From assembly GCF_002871005.1 (NCBI RefSeq), contig NZ_PHSN01000004.1, positions 62,001-126,000 of the forward strand: DNA of 64,000 bases. Direction: 5' to 3'. The DNA is from Acidimangrovimonas sediminis. Its GTDB lineage: Bacteria > Pseudomonadota > Alphaproteobacteria > Rhodobacterales > Rhodobacteraceae. The notes under the pieces were generated by a model that did not search any database, had not been told where the DNA came from, and saw nothing but the letters and a program-made list of their open reading frames with translations. Made by a program: the position numbers and the translations under genes. This document shows positions 1 through 8,339 of this stretch, piece by piece (within the stretch, counting starts at the first letter, position 1; the number at the start of each line of letters is the position of its first letter).

Positions 1-38
1 ATCTTGGCCGCGAATTCCTTAGGCATCACATACGACAT
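1..38 (-). CDS. formate/nitrite transporter family protein, N-terminal fragment
   Basis: Only the first 12 codons are in the window, and the gene continues beyond position 1. An ATG at 38 follows an AAAGGA ribosome site about eight bases upstream. The visible residues are MSYVMPKEFAAK, which resembles the start of FocA/NirC channel proteins. The gene lies 36 bases downstream of nirD on the same strand. In Paracoccus-type nas clusters a FocA/NirC-family nitrite channel follows the Rieske subunit. The assignment rests mostly on this context, because 12 residues cannot prove the family. Confidence 0.45.
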   Translation of the reverse strand, partial: MSYVMPKEFAAK

Positions 39-74
39 TCTCGTAGTCCTTTCAGAGATTTGCAGGGCCAGGCA

Positions 75-419
75 TCAGGCGCCGGGCGTCAGGTTCAGGT
101 AGACGTCGCGCCCAGTCACCCGGACGGGAAAGGTTGCGGTGCGGCCCTCGTCGGCGCCCTGCGCCGTGCCTGAGGAGAGCGAGATCACCCAGTTGTGCAG
201 GGGGCAGGTGACGCAGCCGTCGTGCACGATCCCCTGGCTGAGCGGCCCCTTCTTGTGGGGGCATCTGTCTTCGAGCGCGAAGATCTCGTCGGTGGCGGTG
301 CGGAACACGGCGATCCTCGTGTCGCCGGCCTCGACGCAGCGGGCGCCCTGTATCGGGATGTCGTCGACGGTGCCGATGAGGCGCCAGTCGAACTTGGCGG
401 GGGTGGGTACGGCGTTCAT
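75..419 (-). CDS. nirD: nitrite reductase (NADH) small subunit, Rieske type
   Basis: This 114-residue protein is the small partner of NirB in the cytoplasmic reduction of nitrite to ammonium. It shows a Rieske [2Fe-2S] signature, C53-P-H55 and C72-P-L-H75, so it should carry a cluster. Enterobacterial NirD lacks these ligands, which makes this the ferredoxin-like (NasG) form. The ATG at 419 overlaps the nirB stop as ATGA, pointing to translational coupling. The gene is translated from the nirB transcript and probably shares its leader control. Confidence 0.9.
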   Translation of the reverse strand: MNAVPTPAKFDWRLIGTVDDIPIQGARCVEAGDTRIAVFRTATDEIFALEDRCPHKKGPLSQGIVHDGCVTCPLHNWVISLSSGTAQGADEGRTATFPVRVTGRDVYLNLTPGA

Positions 420-2881
420 TCGGCGGGCTCCATCTCTTGCCTGCCGAAGACGGCGAGGGGGTTGAACTCGTGCTTGTCGACGCCCGAGACGCGCTCCGAC
501 CACGGGTCGGTCTGCGAGAACTTTTGCGAGAAGACGAAGCGGTCGTGATAGGCGCGGCGGCTGACGGCATCGTCGAGGATCGCGGCGCGGATGGTGTCGT
601 GGCCCACGCGTTCGGCCCATCTGTAGATCCGTTCCAGGTAATGACCCTGCTCGCGGTACATCTGGGTCAGGGCGGCCGCGATCTCGATCACCTCGTCCTC
701 GGTCGCGACGGTGCCAAGTTCCGTCGTGCCCTGGATGTGCAGGCCCGCCGCGCCGCCGTAGACGATCTGGTAGCCGCTCTCGACGCAGATCACGCCGATG
801 TCCTTGCAGGTCGCCTCGGCGCAGTTGCGCGGGCAGCCGGTGACTGCCAGCTTCACCTTCGCCGGTGTCCACGATCCCCAGAGAAACTTTTCCAGCCGAA
901 TGCCGAGGCCGGTGGAATCCTGCGTGCCGAAGCGGCACCAGGTGGATCCCACGCAGGTTTTCACCGTGCGCAGCCCCTTGGCATAGGCATGCCCCGAGAC
1001 GAGGCCCGCATCGTTGAGGTCGGACCAGACCGCGGGCAGATCCTCCTTGCGCACGCCGAGAAGGTCGATGCGCTGGCCGCCGGTGACCTTGACGTCGGGG
1101 ATCTGGAACTTGTCCACTACGTCGGCGATCGCGCGCAGCTCGGCCGCCGAGGTCATCCCGCCCCACATCCGCGGCACCACAGAATAGGTGCCGTCCTTCT
1201 GGATGTTGGCGTGCACGCGTTCGTTGATGAAGCGGCTCTGCTGGTCGTCGACATAATCGCCGGGCCACTCGGCCAGCAGGTAATAGTTCAACGCGGGCCG
1301 GCACTTGGCGCAGCCGTTCGCGGTGGACCATTCCAGTTCCTGCATCACCGCGGGAATCGACTTCAGCCTGTTGGCGACGATCAGCCGGCGCACCTCTCCA
1401 TGGCCCAGGGGCGTACAGCCGCACATCCCCTCGGTGGTCTTGCGGAACCCGTCGCCGAGGGTCAGGGCGAGAAGCGATTCCACGGGGCCCGAGCAGGACC
1501 CGCAGGAGGCCGAGGCCTTGGTCCGGGCGCGGACCTCGCCGAGCGAAGTCAGCCCCTTGTCGCGGATGGCGTCGACGATGGCGCCCTTGCAGATGCCGTT
1601 GCAGCCGCAGATCTCGGCCGCATCGGGCAGGTTGGCGACGGCGGACAACGGGTCCGCCGCGCCTCCGCCCTGATGGGCCTGCCCGAAGATCAGCGTGTCG
1701 CGCATCGCCGACACGTCCTCACCCGATGTCAGCAATTCGCTGTACCAGGCGCCGTCAGCCACCTCGCCGTAGAGCACGGCGCCGATCACCCGGTTGTCGC
1801 GCAGGATCACCCGGCGGTAGCTGCCTCGCGCGGCGTCGCGCAGCACGACATCCTCGCGCCCCGGGCCGTCGCCGAAATCGCCCACGGAATAAAGGTTGAT
1901 CCCCGTGACCTTGAGCTTGGTTGGCGTCTCGGCATGGCAAAAGGCGGCCTCGGCCCCCGTCAGCGTTGCCGCCGCCACCCGCGCCATCTGGTAGAGCGGG
2001 GCGACGAGGCCGTAGACCCGGCCGTCGACCTCGGCGCATTCGCCGACCGACAGGATGTCGGGGTCCGAGGTGCGCATCTGCGCGTCAGTGACGATGCCGC
2101 GGCCGAGGTCGAGGCCGGCCGCGCGCGCCAGTCGGATGTTGGGCCGGATCCCCACGGCCATGACGACGAGCGAGGCCTCGATCACCGTGCCGTCCTTGAG
2201 CGCGATGCCCTCGACACGATCGCCGCCCAGGATCTCGCGCGTGTCGGCGCCGCAGCGGATCTCGATCCCGCGCCGCTCAAGCTCTTTCTGCAGCAGGTAG
2301 CCCGCGGCAGGGTCGAGCTGACGTTCCAGCAGCGAGGGCATCAGGTGCAGCACCGTCACCTCCATGCCCTGCGCCTTGAGGCCCGCCGCGGCCTCCAGCC
2401 CCAGAAGGCCTCCGCCGATCACCACCGCGCGTCCGCCACGGGTGGCGGCGGCCTGCATCGCGGTGACGTCGTCGAGATCGCGGTAGGCCAGCACGCCGGG
2501 AAGGTCATGCCCGGGCACCGGAATGATGAAGGGGGTGGAGCCGGTCGCGATCACCAGCTTGTCGTAGGCCGCGGTCAGGCCGTTTTCCGAGGTCACCGTC
2601 CTGGCCACGCGGTCGATCGCCACGACCTTTTCGCCGCGGTGCAGGGTGATGCCGCGATCCGCGTACCAGGCGTCGTCATGGATGACGATCTCGTCAAAGC
2701 TCTTCTCGCCCGACAGGACCGGCGAGAGCATGATGCGGTCGTAGTTCACCCGCGGTTCGGCGTTGAAGATGGTGACGTCATAGGCGCCCCGCGCCTCGAA
2801 CAGGTGTTCAAGCAGGCGGCCGGGGGCCATGCCGTTTCCGATGATCACAAGCTTCTGGGGGTCGGGCTGTCGGCTGGACAC
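416..2881 (-). CDS. nirB: nitrite reductase (NADH) large subunit
   Basis: An 821-residue assimilatory siroheme nitrite reductase that reduces nitrite to ammonium with NADH in the cytoplasm. Visible domains are an N-terminal FAD site (GNGMAPGR, residues 16-22), an NAD site (GGGLLGLEAA, about 156-165), and a BFD-type [2Fe-2S] domain with C425, C427, C460 and C463. A second BFD-like set follows (C487, C489, C524, C527). The siroheme/[4Fe-4S] cysteines are C643, C649, C683 and C687. The length is close to E. coli NirB (about 847). The gene is coupled to nirD through ATGA, and a two-hairpin leader lies about 120 bases upstream of its start. cobA upstream supplies the siroheme precursor. Confidence 0.96.
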   Translation of the reverse strand: MSSRQPDPQKLVIIGNGMAPGRLLEHLFEARGAYDVTIFNAEPRVNYDRIMLSPVLSGEKSFDEIVIHDDAWYADRGITLHRGEKVVAIDRVARTVTSENGLTAAYDKLVIATGSTPFIIPVPGHDLPGVLAYRDLDDVTAMQAAATRGGRAVVIGGGLLGLEAAAGLKAQGMEVTVLHLMPSLLERQLDPAAGYLLQKELERRGIEIRCGADTREILGGDRVEGIALKDGTVIEASLVVMAVGIRPNIRLARAAGLDLGRGIVTDAQMRTSDPDILSVGECAEVDGRVYGLVAPLYQMARVAAATLTGAEAAFCHAETPTKLKVTGINLYSVGDFGDGPGREDVVLRDAARGSYRRVILRDNRVIGAVLYGEVADGAWYSELLTSGEDVSAMRDTLIFGQAHQGGGAADPLSAVANLPDAAEICGCNGICKGAIVDAIRDKGLTSLGEVRARTKASASCGSCSGPVESLLALTLGDGFRKTTEGMCGCTPLGHGEVRRLIVANRLKSIPAVMQELEWSTANGCAKCRPALNYYLLAEWPGDYVDDQQSRFINERVHANIQKDGTYSVVPRMWGGMTSAAELRAIADVVDKFQIPDVKVTGGQRIDLLGVRKEDLPAVWSDLNDAGLVSGHAYAKGLRTVKTCVGSTWCRFGTQDSTGLGIRLEKFLWGSWTPAKVKLAVTGCPRNCAEATCKDIGVICVESGYQIVYGGAAGLHIQGTTELGTVATEDEVIEIAAALTQMYREQGHYLERIYRWAERVGHDTIRAAILDDAVSRRAYHDRFVFSQKFSQTDPWSERVSGVDKHEFNPLAVFGRQEMEPAE

Positions 2882-3402
2882 GGCGTCCTCCGGTCTGTCG
2901 TGCGGGACCGGGAGGTGACCGGGCCGCGGCGGTTTCTGTCAGGGAGGGGCATGTGCCGACGGCACAGGCGGTCCCGCGATCTGAAGTTTCAGAACGTCGA
3001 GCAGCGCCGTTGCTGCCTGGCCCCGAGGGGCCGCTTTGACTGAAAACGCCGCGCCGTTGCGGCTTGGTCGAGGTGTTTGCCTCGGTTAATCCTTCGTTAC
3101 CGTGGCGGGTTTTTCCGCGGCAATACTTTTTTGTGAAGCGCCGGGAGTTTTGCGTCTGCCAGAGGGAAAACGCGCATCAAATGTGCAGTGGGCGTCTGCA
3201 ATCCGGGGGTGTGCCGAGTGGTTGAGCGTCTGTTCGTTGCGGGCAGGCGCGGCGCCCCGCCCCGTCACGCAGGGTCGAATCACGCCGTGGTGATCCCCGC
3301 CCGAGGGGGAGGCCTAAGTGGGGAGGTCCAGATGGGGGAGGCGGAGAAAGTCCGCGACCTTGACGGATCTATTCCCCACGGGTGGCCGCCGCGCAGGGCG
3401 CA
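2882..3402. other. nirB leader and cobA-nirB spacer
   Basis: This 521-base non-coding stretch lies between cobA and nirB on the minus-strand transcript. The proximal part holds several hairpins: the two AACGGC-loop hairpins at 3001-3063, a GC-rich hairpin at 3019-3032, TCTGA-N4-TCAGA at 2980-2993 and TGTGCC-N3-GGCACA at 2952-2966. No convincing sigma-70 or sigma-54 promoter could be fixed by eye. The short open frames here have no recognisable protein character. Confidence 0.7.
3001..3063 (-). promoter_or_regulatory. ANTAR (NasT-type) target leader RNA upstream of nirB
   Basis: Read on the minus strand, two 5-bp stems each close a six-base loop: GCCGC-AACGGC-GCGGC (3063-3048) and GCAGC-AACGGC-GCTGC (3016-3001). 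Known ANTAR antiterminator targets are paired hairpins with hexanucleotide loops that have A at position 1 and G at position 4. Both loops here fit and are identical. NasT/NasR proteins bind such leaders ahead of nitrate/nitrite assimilation genes. The linker (31 bases) is long and contains another small stem, and no U-tract terminator was seen, so the exact mechanism is open. No nasT or nasS gene lies in the window. Confidence 0.72.
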
Positions 3403-4344
3403 TCATGCGGCGTGGCAATCACGGGCGGCGGTGGCGGCCAGCGACTTGGGATAGCGCACCATCAGGACCGCGGGGCTTGCGATGCCGCGGTCGCGCACCG
3501 TCCGCGAGAGCTGGTCGAGCGTGGTCGCGACATGGGTTTCCCGGTTGGTGGCGACCGAGGCCACGATGTCGACAGGGCAATCCGCGGGCGCACCCGCGGC
3601 CAGCAGGTCGTTCTGCACCCGTGCGGCCTTTTCCACCGCCATGTAGAAGGCGATGGTGGTACCCGGACGGGCCAGCAACGCGCGATCCGGGGCGGCGTCG
3701 CCCGGGCGGCAGGTGCCGGTCGTCAGGACGAAGGTGTCGGTCTCGCCGCGTTCGGTCAGCGGGCACACCATGGCGGCGGCGGCGGCAGAGGCGGCGGTGA
3801 TCCCGGGCACGATCTCCACCTCGATTCCCGCGGCGCGCGCGGCGGCGATCTCTTCGCAGGCGCGGCCGAAGACCGAAGGATCGCCCGATTTCAGCCGTAC
3901 GACCCGTCGGCCACGGCGGGCTTCCTCGACGATCAGGCGGTCGATGCGGGCCTGCGGCCAGGCACAGGCGCCGACCTCCTTGCCGACATAGAGCGTTTCG
4001 GCCCCGCGTGGGGCAAGCTTCAGGACCTCGGGATCGACCAGCCGGTCGTAGAGGACGATATCGGCCTCCTGCAGCCGTTGCACCGCGCGCAGTGTCAGCA
4101 GGTCGCGCGTGCCGGGGCCCGCGCCGACAAGGGCGATGTGACCCTGCCGCCGGGTCGCCGGCCGCGCGCCCGGCACGACGCGGAGGGCACGCCGCACCAC
4201 GGGCGCCGCCAGCCCGGCCCGCACGCGGCGCAGGAGCCCGGACACCCCGGCCATGACCCCGGGCGGTAGGGCAGGTGCCTTTGCCCCTGCGTGTGGCGCC
4301 GCGCGCTGTCCCTCCGGACGCGGGGCCATCGTGAAAGCCTTCAT
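3403..4344 (-). CDS. cobA: uroporphyrinogen-III C-methyltransferase
   Basis: A 313-residue SUMT enzyme that methylates uroporphyrinogen III twice with S-adenosylmethionine to give precorrin-2, the siroheme precursor needed by NirB. The catalytic domain starts near residue 68, with VGAGPG followed by DLLTLRA (73-87) and the LKSGDPSVFGR motif (151-161). A 66-residue arginine- and alanine-rich N-terminal extension precedes it, with no recognised fold. The start at 4344 is supported by AAGGAG eight bases upstream. The gene is oriented with nirB but separated by 521 bases, so nirB may have its own promoter. Confidence 0.93.
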   Translation of the reverse strand: MKAFTMAPRPEGQRAAPHAGAKAPALPPGVMAGVSGLLRRVRAGLAAPVVRRALRVVPGARPATRRQGHIALVGAGPGTRDLLTLRAVQRLQEADIVLYDRLVDPEVLKLAPRGAETLYVGKEVGACAWPQARIDRLIVEEARRGRRVVRLKSGDPSVFGRACEEIAAARAAGIEVEIVPGITAASAAAAAMVCPLTERGETDTFVLTTGTCRPGDAAPDRALLARPGTTIAFYMAVEKAARVQNDLLAAGAPADCPVDIVASVATNRETHVATTLDQLSRTVRDRGIASPAVLMVRYPKSLAATAARDCHAA

Positions 4345-4385
4345 GATGCATCTCCTTGCAACGCGAAAAAGGCCACCGACGTCGC

Positions 4386-4401
4386 CGTGACCTATGTCAC
4401 G
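4386..4401. promoter_or_regulatory. CRP/FNR-family type palindrome upstream of cobA
   Basis: CGTGAC-CTAT-GTCACG is a perfect palindrome whose core GTGA-N6-TCAC matches the general CRP/FNR-family half-site pattern. It sits about 42 bases before the cobA start codon. The position suits control of siroheme synthesis or of the divergent gene. The cognate factor cannot be named from the site alone. Confidence 0.5.
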
Positions 4402-4599
4402 CGAAGTCGAGCAGCCTTGCCCATTTGCCCAGTATCGGGGAATCAGCGACGCCGTTGTCGCCTCTGAAAGGTTACCTCACCCCGGCGCCACGCGGCAATA
4501 AAATCATTCCGAGGCCCGAATCTTTCGCCGGCGCGTCGGCGCGCGGGATCCCCGGGAACGCGGCCCAAGCCGTCGCGCCGGCCGCCTCGGTCGTGTCGG

Positions 4600-4615
4600 T
4601 AGTCTATGAAGACTA
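4600..4615. promoter_or_regulatory. inverted repeat upstream of the MFS transporter
   Basis: TAGTCT-ATGA-AGACTA is a perfect 6-bp inverted repeat about 190 bases upstream of the transporter start, in an AT-richer stretch. It could be the operator of a regulator such as the GntR-FCD protein encoded just downstream. No second copy was found near the deacetylase promoter, so the link is only a suggestion. Confidence 0.35.
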
Positions 4616-4801
4616 TTTACACATTCATCAGGCTGCCTGCCGAGATTTTAGCGCTTGCAGCCGATAATGGCGCGGAATCGCGGCACAATATCGGTGAAAA
4701 CGGCCTGCGAGGGGTGTTGATGACAGGATTTCATATTGTCCGCAAAATAGGCCACATAGAGTGCTGACATGGATGTAACAGACCCGGAAGGAGCCAAAGC
4801 C

Positions 4802-6166
4802 ATGTCGAGCGTGACGACGACACTGACCGGCGAGACGCCGCCCCCTGACGGGCAGGTCTCGGCCAACGCCGAAGACCTCCGGCCGTTCACCCGCGGTGAG
4901 GTGCGCTATACCGCGGTGGTGGCGCTGGTGGCCTGGACCTTCGCGGTCTACGACCTGATCACCTTCGGCAACCTGCTGCCGGTGATCCAGAAAAGCTTTG
5001 GCTGGACCGATGCGACCGCCTCCTTCGTGGCGACGCTGGTGGGGCTGTCGTCGCTGGTCGTGGCGCTTGCGGTGGGGCCGATGATCGACCTTGCCGGACG
5101 GCGCTTTGCGCTGGTCGCGACGACCGGCGGGGCGGCGATCTCCTCGGCGCTTTCGGCGCTGGTCATGGGGCCTGTGTCACTCATCCTCGTGCGCGCGCTG
5201 TCGGGCTTCGGGATGTCGGAACAGGCGGTCAACGCGGCCTATCTGAACGAGGTGTTCCAGGCGCGCGGCAAGGGCCTGCTCTACGGCATCGTCCAGGCGG
5301 GCTGGCCGCTGGGGGTGATGCTGTCGGCGGGCGTCGCGGGGGTGATGCTGCCGGCGATCGGCTGGCGCGGGGTCTTCCTCGTCGCGGCGTTTCCGCTGGT
5401 GGTGATGCTGGTGCTGCGGATGTTCCTGCGCGAAAGTCCGTTCTACGTGAAGCTCGCCCACCTGCGCCGCCTCAGCCGCGCGGGCCGGCGCACCGAGGCC
5501 GAGGCGCTTTCGCACGAGTGGCAGATCGAGTTCGAGCACGGCACCCGCCGCAACACCTACGCGCCGCTTTTCGCGCCGGCGCTCCGGCGGCAGTCGATCG
5601 CGCTGGGGGCCACCTTCTTCTTCAAGATCATCGCGGATTCGCAGATGACCATCCTCGCCACCTCGGTGCTGTCGCAGGCCAAGGGGATCGACCTGACGAG
5701 CGCGCTCTGGACGGTGTTCATCGGCAATGGCGTGGCGCTTCTGGGCTACGTCTTCTTCGGCTGGCTAGGCGATCGGATCGGGCGGCGCGAGACGGTGGTG
5801 ATCGCCGAGATCTGCGCGGCGGCCTGCACGCTGGCGCTGCTGTTCGTGGCGCAGGGCTTTGCCGCGGTGGTGGCCTTCTACGCGCTGGTCCTGTTCTTCG
5901 CGCAAGGGGCGGCGGCGCCGTTCTTCGCCTATGTCGGCGAAAGCTTCCCGACCCGGGTGCGGGGCTCCGGCGCGGCCTATATCAACGTGGCGGGGCCGGT
6001 CGGCGGGATCTTCGGGCCGCTGATCTACGGCGCGGCGCTGAGCGCTGGCGCCAGCGCCAGCCTCGCCGCCGCCTCGGGCGCGGTGGCCGCGCTGATCGCT
6101 GCGGGCTGCCTCATGGGCGCGCGGTCGATCAAGCCGGGGCAGGATCTCGCCCGGGTCTCGCATTGA
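4802..6166 (+). CDS. MFS transporter
   Basis: A 454-residue major facilitator protein with about 12 hydrophobic segments and the cytoplasmic-loop motif DLAGRR between helices 2 and 3, repeated as GDRIGRR in the second half. The ATG at 4802 is preferred over one at 4769 because GGAAGGAG lies eight bases before it. The neighbours are a GntR-FCD regulator, a PuuE-like deacetylase and a hydantoin-racemase-like protein. The likely cargo is therefore an allantoin-, hydantoin- or ureide-like compound, but nothing in the protein itself shows the substrate. Confidence 0.85.
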   Translation: MSSVTTTLTGETPPPDGQVSANAEDLRPFTRGEVRYTAVVALVAWTFAVYDLITFGNLLPVIQKSFGWTDATASFVATLVGLSSLVVALAVGPMIDLAGRRFALVATTGGAAISSALSALVMGPVSLILVRALSGFGMSEQAVNAAYLNEVFQARGKGLLYGIVQAGWPLGVMLSAGVAGVMLPAIGWRGVFLVAAFPLVVMLVLRMFLRESPFYVKLAHLRRLSRAGRRTEAEALSHEWQIEFEHGTRRNTYAPLFAPALRRQSIALGATFFFKIIADSQMTILATSVLSQAKGIDLTSALWTVFIGNGVALLGYVFFGWLGDRIGRRETVVIAEICAAACTLALLFVAQGFAAVVAFYALVLFFAQGAAAPFFAYVGESFPTRVRGSGAAYINVAGPVGGIFGPLIYGAALSAGASASLAAASGAVAALIAAGCLMGARSIKPGQDLARVSH

Positions 6167-6216
6167 CGTGGCATTGACGCGGCGATGACGAAGACCCCGC
6201 AAGGCGGCGCGGCCGG

Positions 6217-7269
6217 TCAGGCGATCGGCTGCGTCTCGCCCTCCAGCCGGTCGAGGCTGGAGCCGAGATGCGCATCGAGCAGGGTGCAGGCGGCCTCGGA
6301 CTCGCCGGCGGCGATCAGGTCGATCAGATGGGCATGTTCCTCGATCGCGCAGGAGGAGCCGACGTGATCGAAGAGCAGCACCGCAAGCGAGGTCTTCATC
6401 GCGAGACCGCGCACGAAGCCCTCGAGCGCGCGGTTCTCGCCCAACGAGGCGATCAGGGTGTGGAAATCGGTCAGCAGCCCCACCAGCGCCCCCCGGTCGC
6501 CCGCGCGGTCGGCGGCGCGCTGCTTCTCGACATGGCGGCGCAGCACGCGAACGTCGTGGGCGGTGCAGTGGGCGCAGATGTCGGTCACGATGGCGCGTTC
6601 GATCAGACGGCGCGCGGCATAGGCCTGCTGGATCTCGCGGATCGAGGGATTGTTGACAAAGGCGCCGCGGTTCTTCTGGAACACCACGAGACCGTCCGGC
6701 GCAAGACTTTGCAGCGCCGCGCGCACCACCGCCCGGCCGACGTTGAGGCGGCGGCTGAGCTCGCTCTCGTTCAGCTTGGCACCGGGGGCGACCTGTCCGC
6801 CGACGATCATGGTGCGCAGCGTCTCGGCCACCGCGTCGCTTTCCGGGGCCGGCATGGCGGCCGTTCCGTTTCGGGGGGCAAGGGCTGCCGGAGCGGCCGC
6901 CCGGGGCGGCGTCAGGGGGGCGCGGCCCGCCAGCGCCGGCTCTCCCGCGCGGCGCAAGACCTTCAGAATCGTGTGCGTGGACAGCGAGATACCCTGCCGG
7001 GCAAGCTCCGCCCGGATCTTCTGCGCGCCCAGCCGCCGCTCGCGCCGCAGGGCGAGGATCAGCGCCTCCTCGCGGGCAAAGACCTTGCGGTTGGGCGAGG
7101 TGCGGGGCCGGCGGCTCGGTTCCGTCAGCCCGGCCGTGCCCTGTTCCTCATAGCGCCGGACCCACTTGCGCAGGGTCTGGCGGGAGATGCCGAAATGCGC
7201 GCAGACCTTCCCGGTGTTGCCGGTGGCCTTGTACATCTCGATCCAGGCGCGGCGGTCGGGATCGCTCAT
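6217..7269 (-). CDS. GntR/FCD regulator with N-terminal transposase-type HTH
   Basis: A 350-residue protein with three parts. Residues 1-115 are a helix-turn-helix/leucine-zipper module like the N-terminus of IS481-type transposases (KVCAHFGISRQTLRKWVRRY at 21-40). A proline/alanine linker follows. Residues 145-207 are a GntR winged helix, and 215-340 an FCD ligand domain with candidate metal ligands D268, H270, H312/H314 and H334. Ordinary FCD regulators are about 230 residues, so the extension is real extra sequence. The start at 7269 has no strong ribosome site. It probably controls the flanking transporter and the divergent deacetylase-racemase genes. Confidence 0.85.
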   Translation of the reverse strand: MSDPDRRAWIEMYKATGNTGKVCAHFGISRQTLRKWVRRYEEQGTAGLTEPSRRPRTSPNRKVFAREEALILALRRERRLGAQKIRAELARQGISLSTHTILKVLRRAGEPALAGRAPLTPPRAAAPAALAPRNGTAAMPAPESDAVAETLRTMIVGGQVAPGAKLNESELSRRLNVGRAVVRAALQSLAPDGLVVFQKNRGAFVNNPSIREIQQAYAARRLIERAIVTDICAHCTAHDVRVLRRHVEKQRAADRAGDRGALVGLLTDFHTLIASLGENRALEGFVRGLAMKTSLAVLLFDHVGSSCAIEEHAHLIDLIAAGESEAACTLLDAHLGSSLDRLEGETQPIA

Positions 7270-7370
7270 CAGGATGCTGCCGGTAATACTCTCTGCTCTC
7301 ACGTTACAGGCCGATGCCCGACCGGACAAGCCTGCTGCCCGCCGATCCCACTCACCGGAGCCTGAAGAAG

Positions 7371-8339
7371 ATGACTGACACGATCCCCCCTGCAACCGGC
7401 CCGTCCCGCCGCGATTTCCTGGGCCATGGCGCGGTGCCGCCCGATCCGCGCTGGCCGGGCAGGGCGCGGGTCGCGGTCTCGATCGTGGTGAATTTCGAAG
7501 AGGGAGCCGAGCGCGCGGTTTCGGACGGTGACGCGGCGAACGAGGGGGTCTATGAGGCGATCGACCGGATCGAGGGTCTGCCCGACCCCTGCCAGGACAG
7601 CCATTACGAATACGGCACCCGCGCCGGCTACTGGCGGGTGATGCGCTGCCTCGATGCCTTCGGTGCCCCCGCGACGCTGAGTGCCTGCGGCCTGGCGGTG
7701 GAGCGGTCGCCCTGGCTTGCGCGCGACGCGGTGGCGCGGGGACATGAGGTGTCGTGCCACGGTTGGCGATGGGAGCGCCACGCCGGGATGGACCCGGCCA
7801 CGGAACGCGCGGCGATCGCCCGCACCGCGGCGACCATCGCGCGGGTGACGGGGGTGGCGCCGGTCGGTTGGCACACCCGATCGGCCGCGTCGCAGAACAC
7901 GCGGGCACTTCTGGTCGAACATGGCGGCTTTCTCTACGACAGCGACGCCTACAACGACGACCTTCCCCTCCTCGTGCAGGTCGGCGGGCGACGGCACGTC
8001 GTGCTGCCCTACAGCTTCGACACCAACGACATGCACTTTCACCAGGCCGGGCAGCGTTTCGTGCAGGGGCGGGATTTTGCCGACTACCTGATCGCGGCCT
8101 ATGACCAACTCTGGCGCGAGGGGGGCGAGGTGCCGCGGATGATGTCGATCGGGCTGCATCTGCGGATGATCGGTCGCCCGGGCCGCATCGCGGGGCTTGA
8201 GACGGCACTGGCCCATATCGCGCAGAAGGGGGGCGCCTGGATCGCCCGGCGGGACGAGATCGCCCGGCACTGGCTTGGCAGGTTCGGGGCAGGGCCGCTT
8301 GGCGATGTTCAGGGGGCAGAGGCCGGAGGCCGCGGGTGA
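7371..8339 (+). CDS. polysaccharide deacetylase family protein, PuuE allantoinase-like
   Basis: A 322-residue NodB-fold protein. The segment RDFLGHGAVPPDPRWPG near the N-terminus, the VNFEEGAER stretch and HEVSCHGWRWE are characteristic of the PuuE branch, which opens allantoin to allantoate without a metal. The start at 7371 is preferred because GGAG lies about ten bases upstream, and it removes 19 unlikely residues. The stop overlaps the GTG of the next gene (GTGA), so the two are coupled. The substrate could also be another cyclic ureide. Confidence 0.85.
   Translation: MTDTIPPATGPSRRDFLGHGAVPPDPRWPGRARVAVSIVVNFEEGAERAVSDGDAANEGVYEAIDRIEGLPDPCQDSHYEYGTRAGYWRVMRCLDAFGAPATLSACGLAVERSPWLARDAVARGHEVSCHGWRWERHAGMDPATERAAIARTAATIARVTGVAPVGWHTRSAASQNTRALLVEHGGFLYDSDAYNDDLPLLVQVGGRRHVVLPYSFDTNDMHFHQAGQRFVQGRDFADYLIAAYDQLWREGGEVPRMMSIGLHLRMIGRPGRIAGLETALAHIAQKGGAWIARRDEIARHWLGRFGAGPLGDVQGAEAGGRG

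Larger units (their letters stand above)
4345..4801. other. divergent intergenic region between cobA and the MFS gene
   Basis: 457 bases between two divergent genes, so it must hold both promoters. It contains a CRP/FNR-like palindrome near cobA (4386-4401) and a separate inverted repeat nearer the transporter (4600-4615). The middle (about 4480-4640) is slightly less GC-rich. No coding potential was recognised. Confidence 0.6.

Noticed and set aside
437-3043. 868-codon open frame opposite nirB
   Set aside because: Shadow of nirB produced by high GC in third codon positions. The translation is low-complexity and the NirB motifs on the other strand are unambiguous.
3120-3240. Possible sigma-54 promoter (GGCAC and TTGCA in the nirB upstream region, minus strand)
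   Set aside because: The GG and GC elements are 14 bases apart instead of 10, so they do not match the consensus.
3205-3300. tRNA-like stretch with GTGCCGAGTGGTTGAGCG and a partial T-arm (GGGTCGAATCAC)
   Set aside because: The acceptor stem, anticodon stem and a full T-arm cannot be paired. It resembles a tRNA-Ser D-arm only by short chance similarity.
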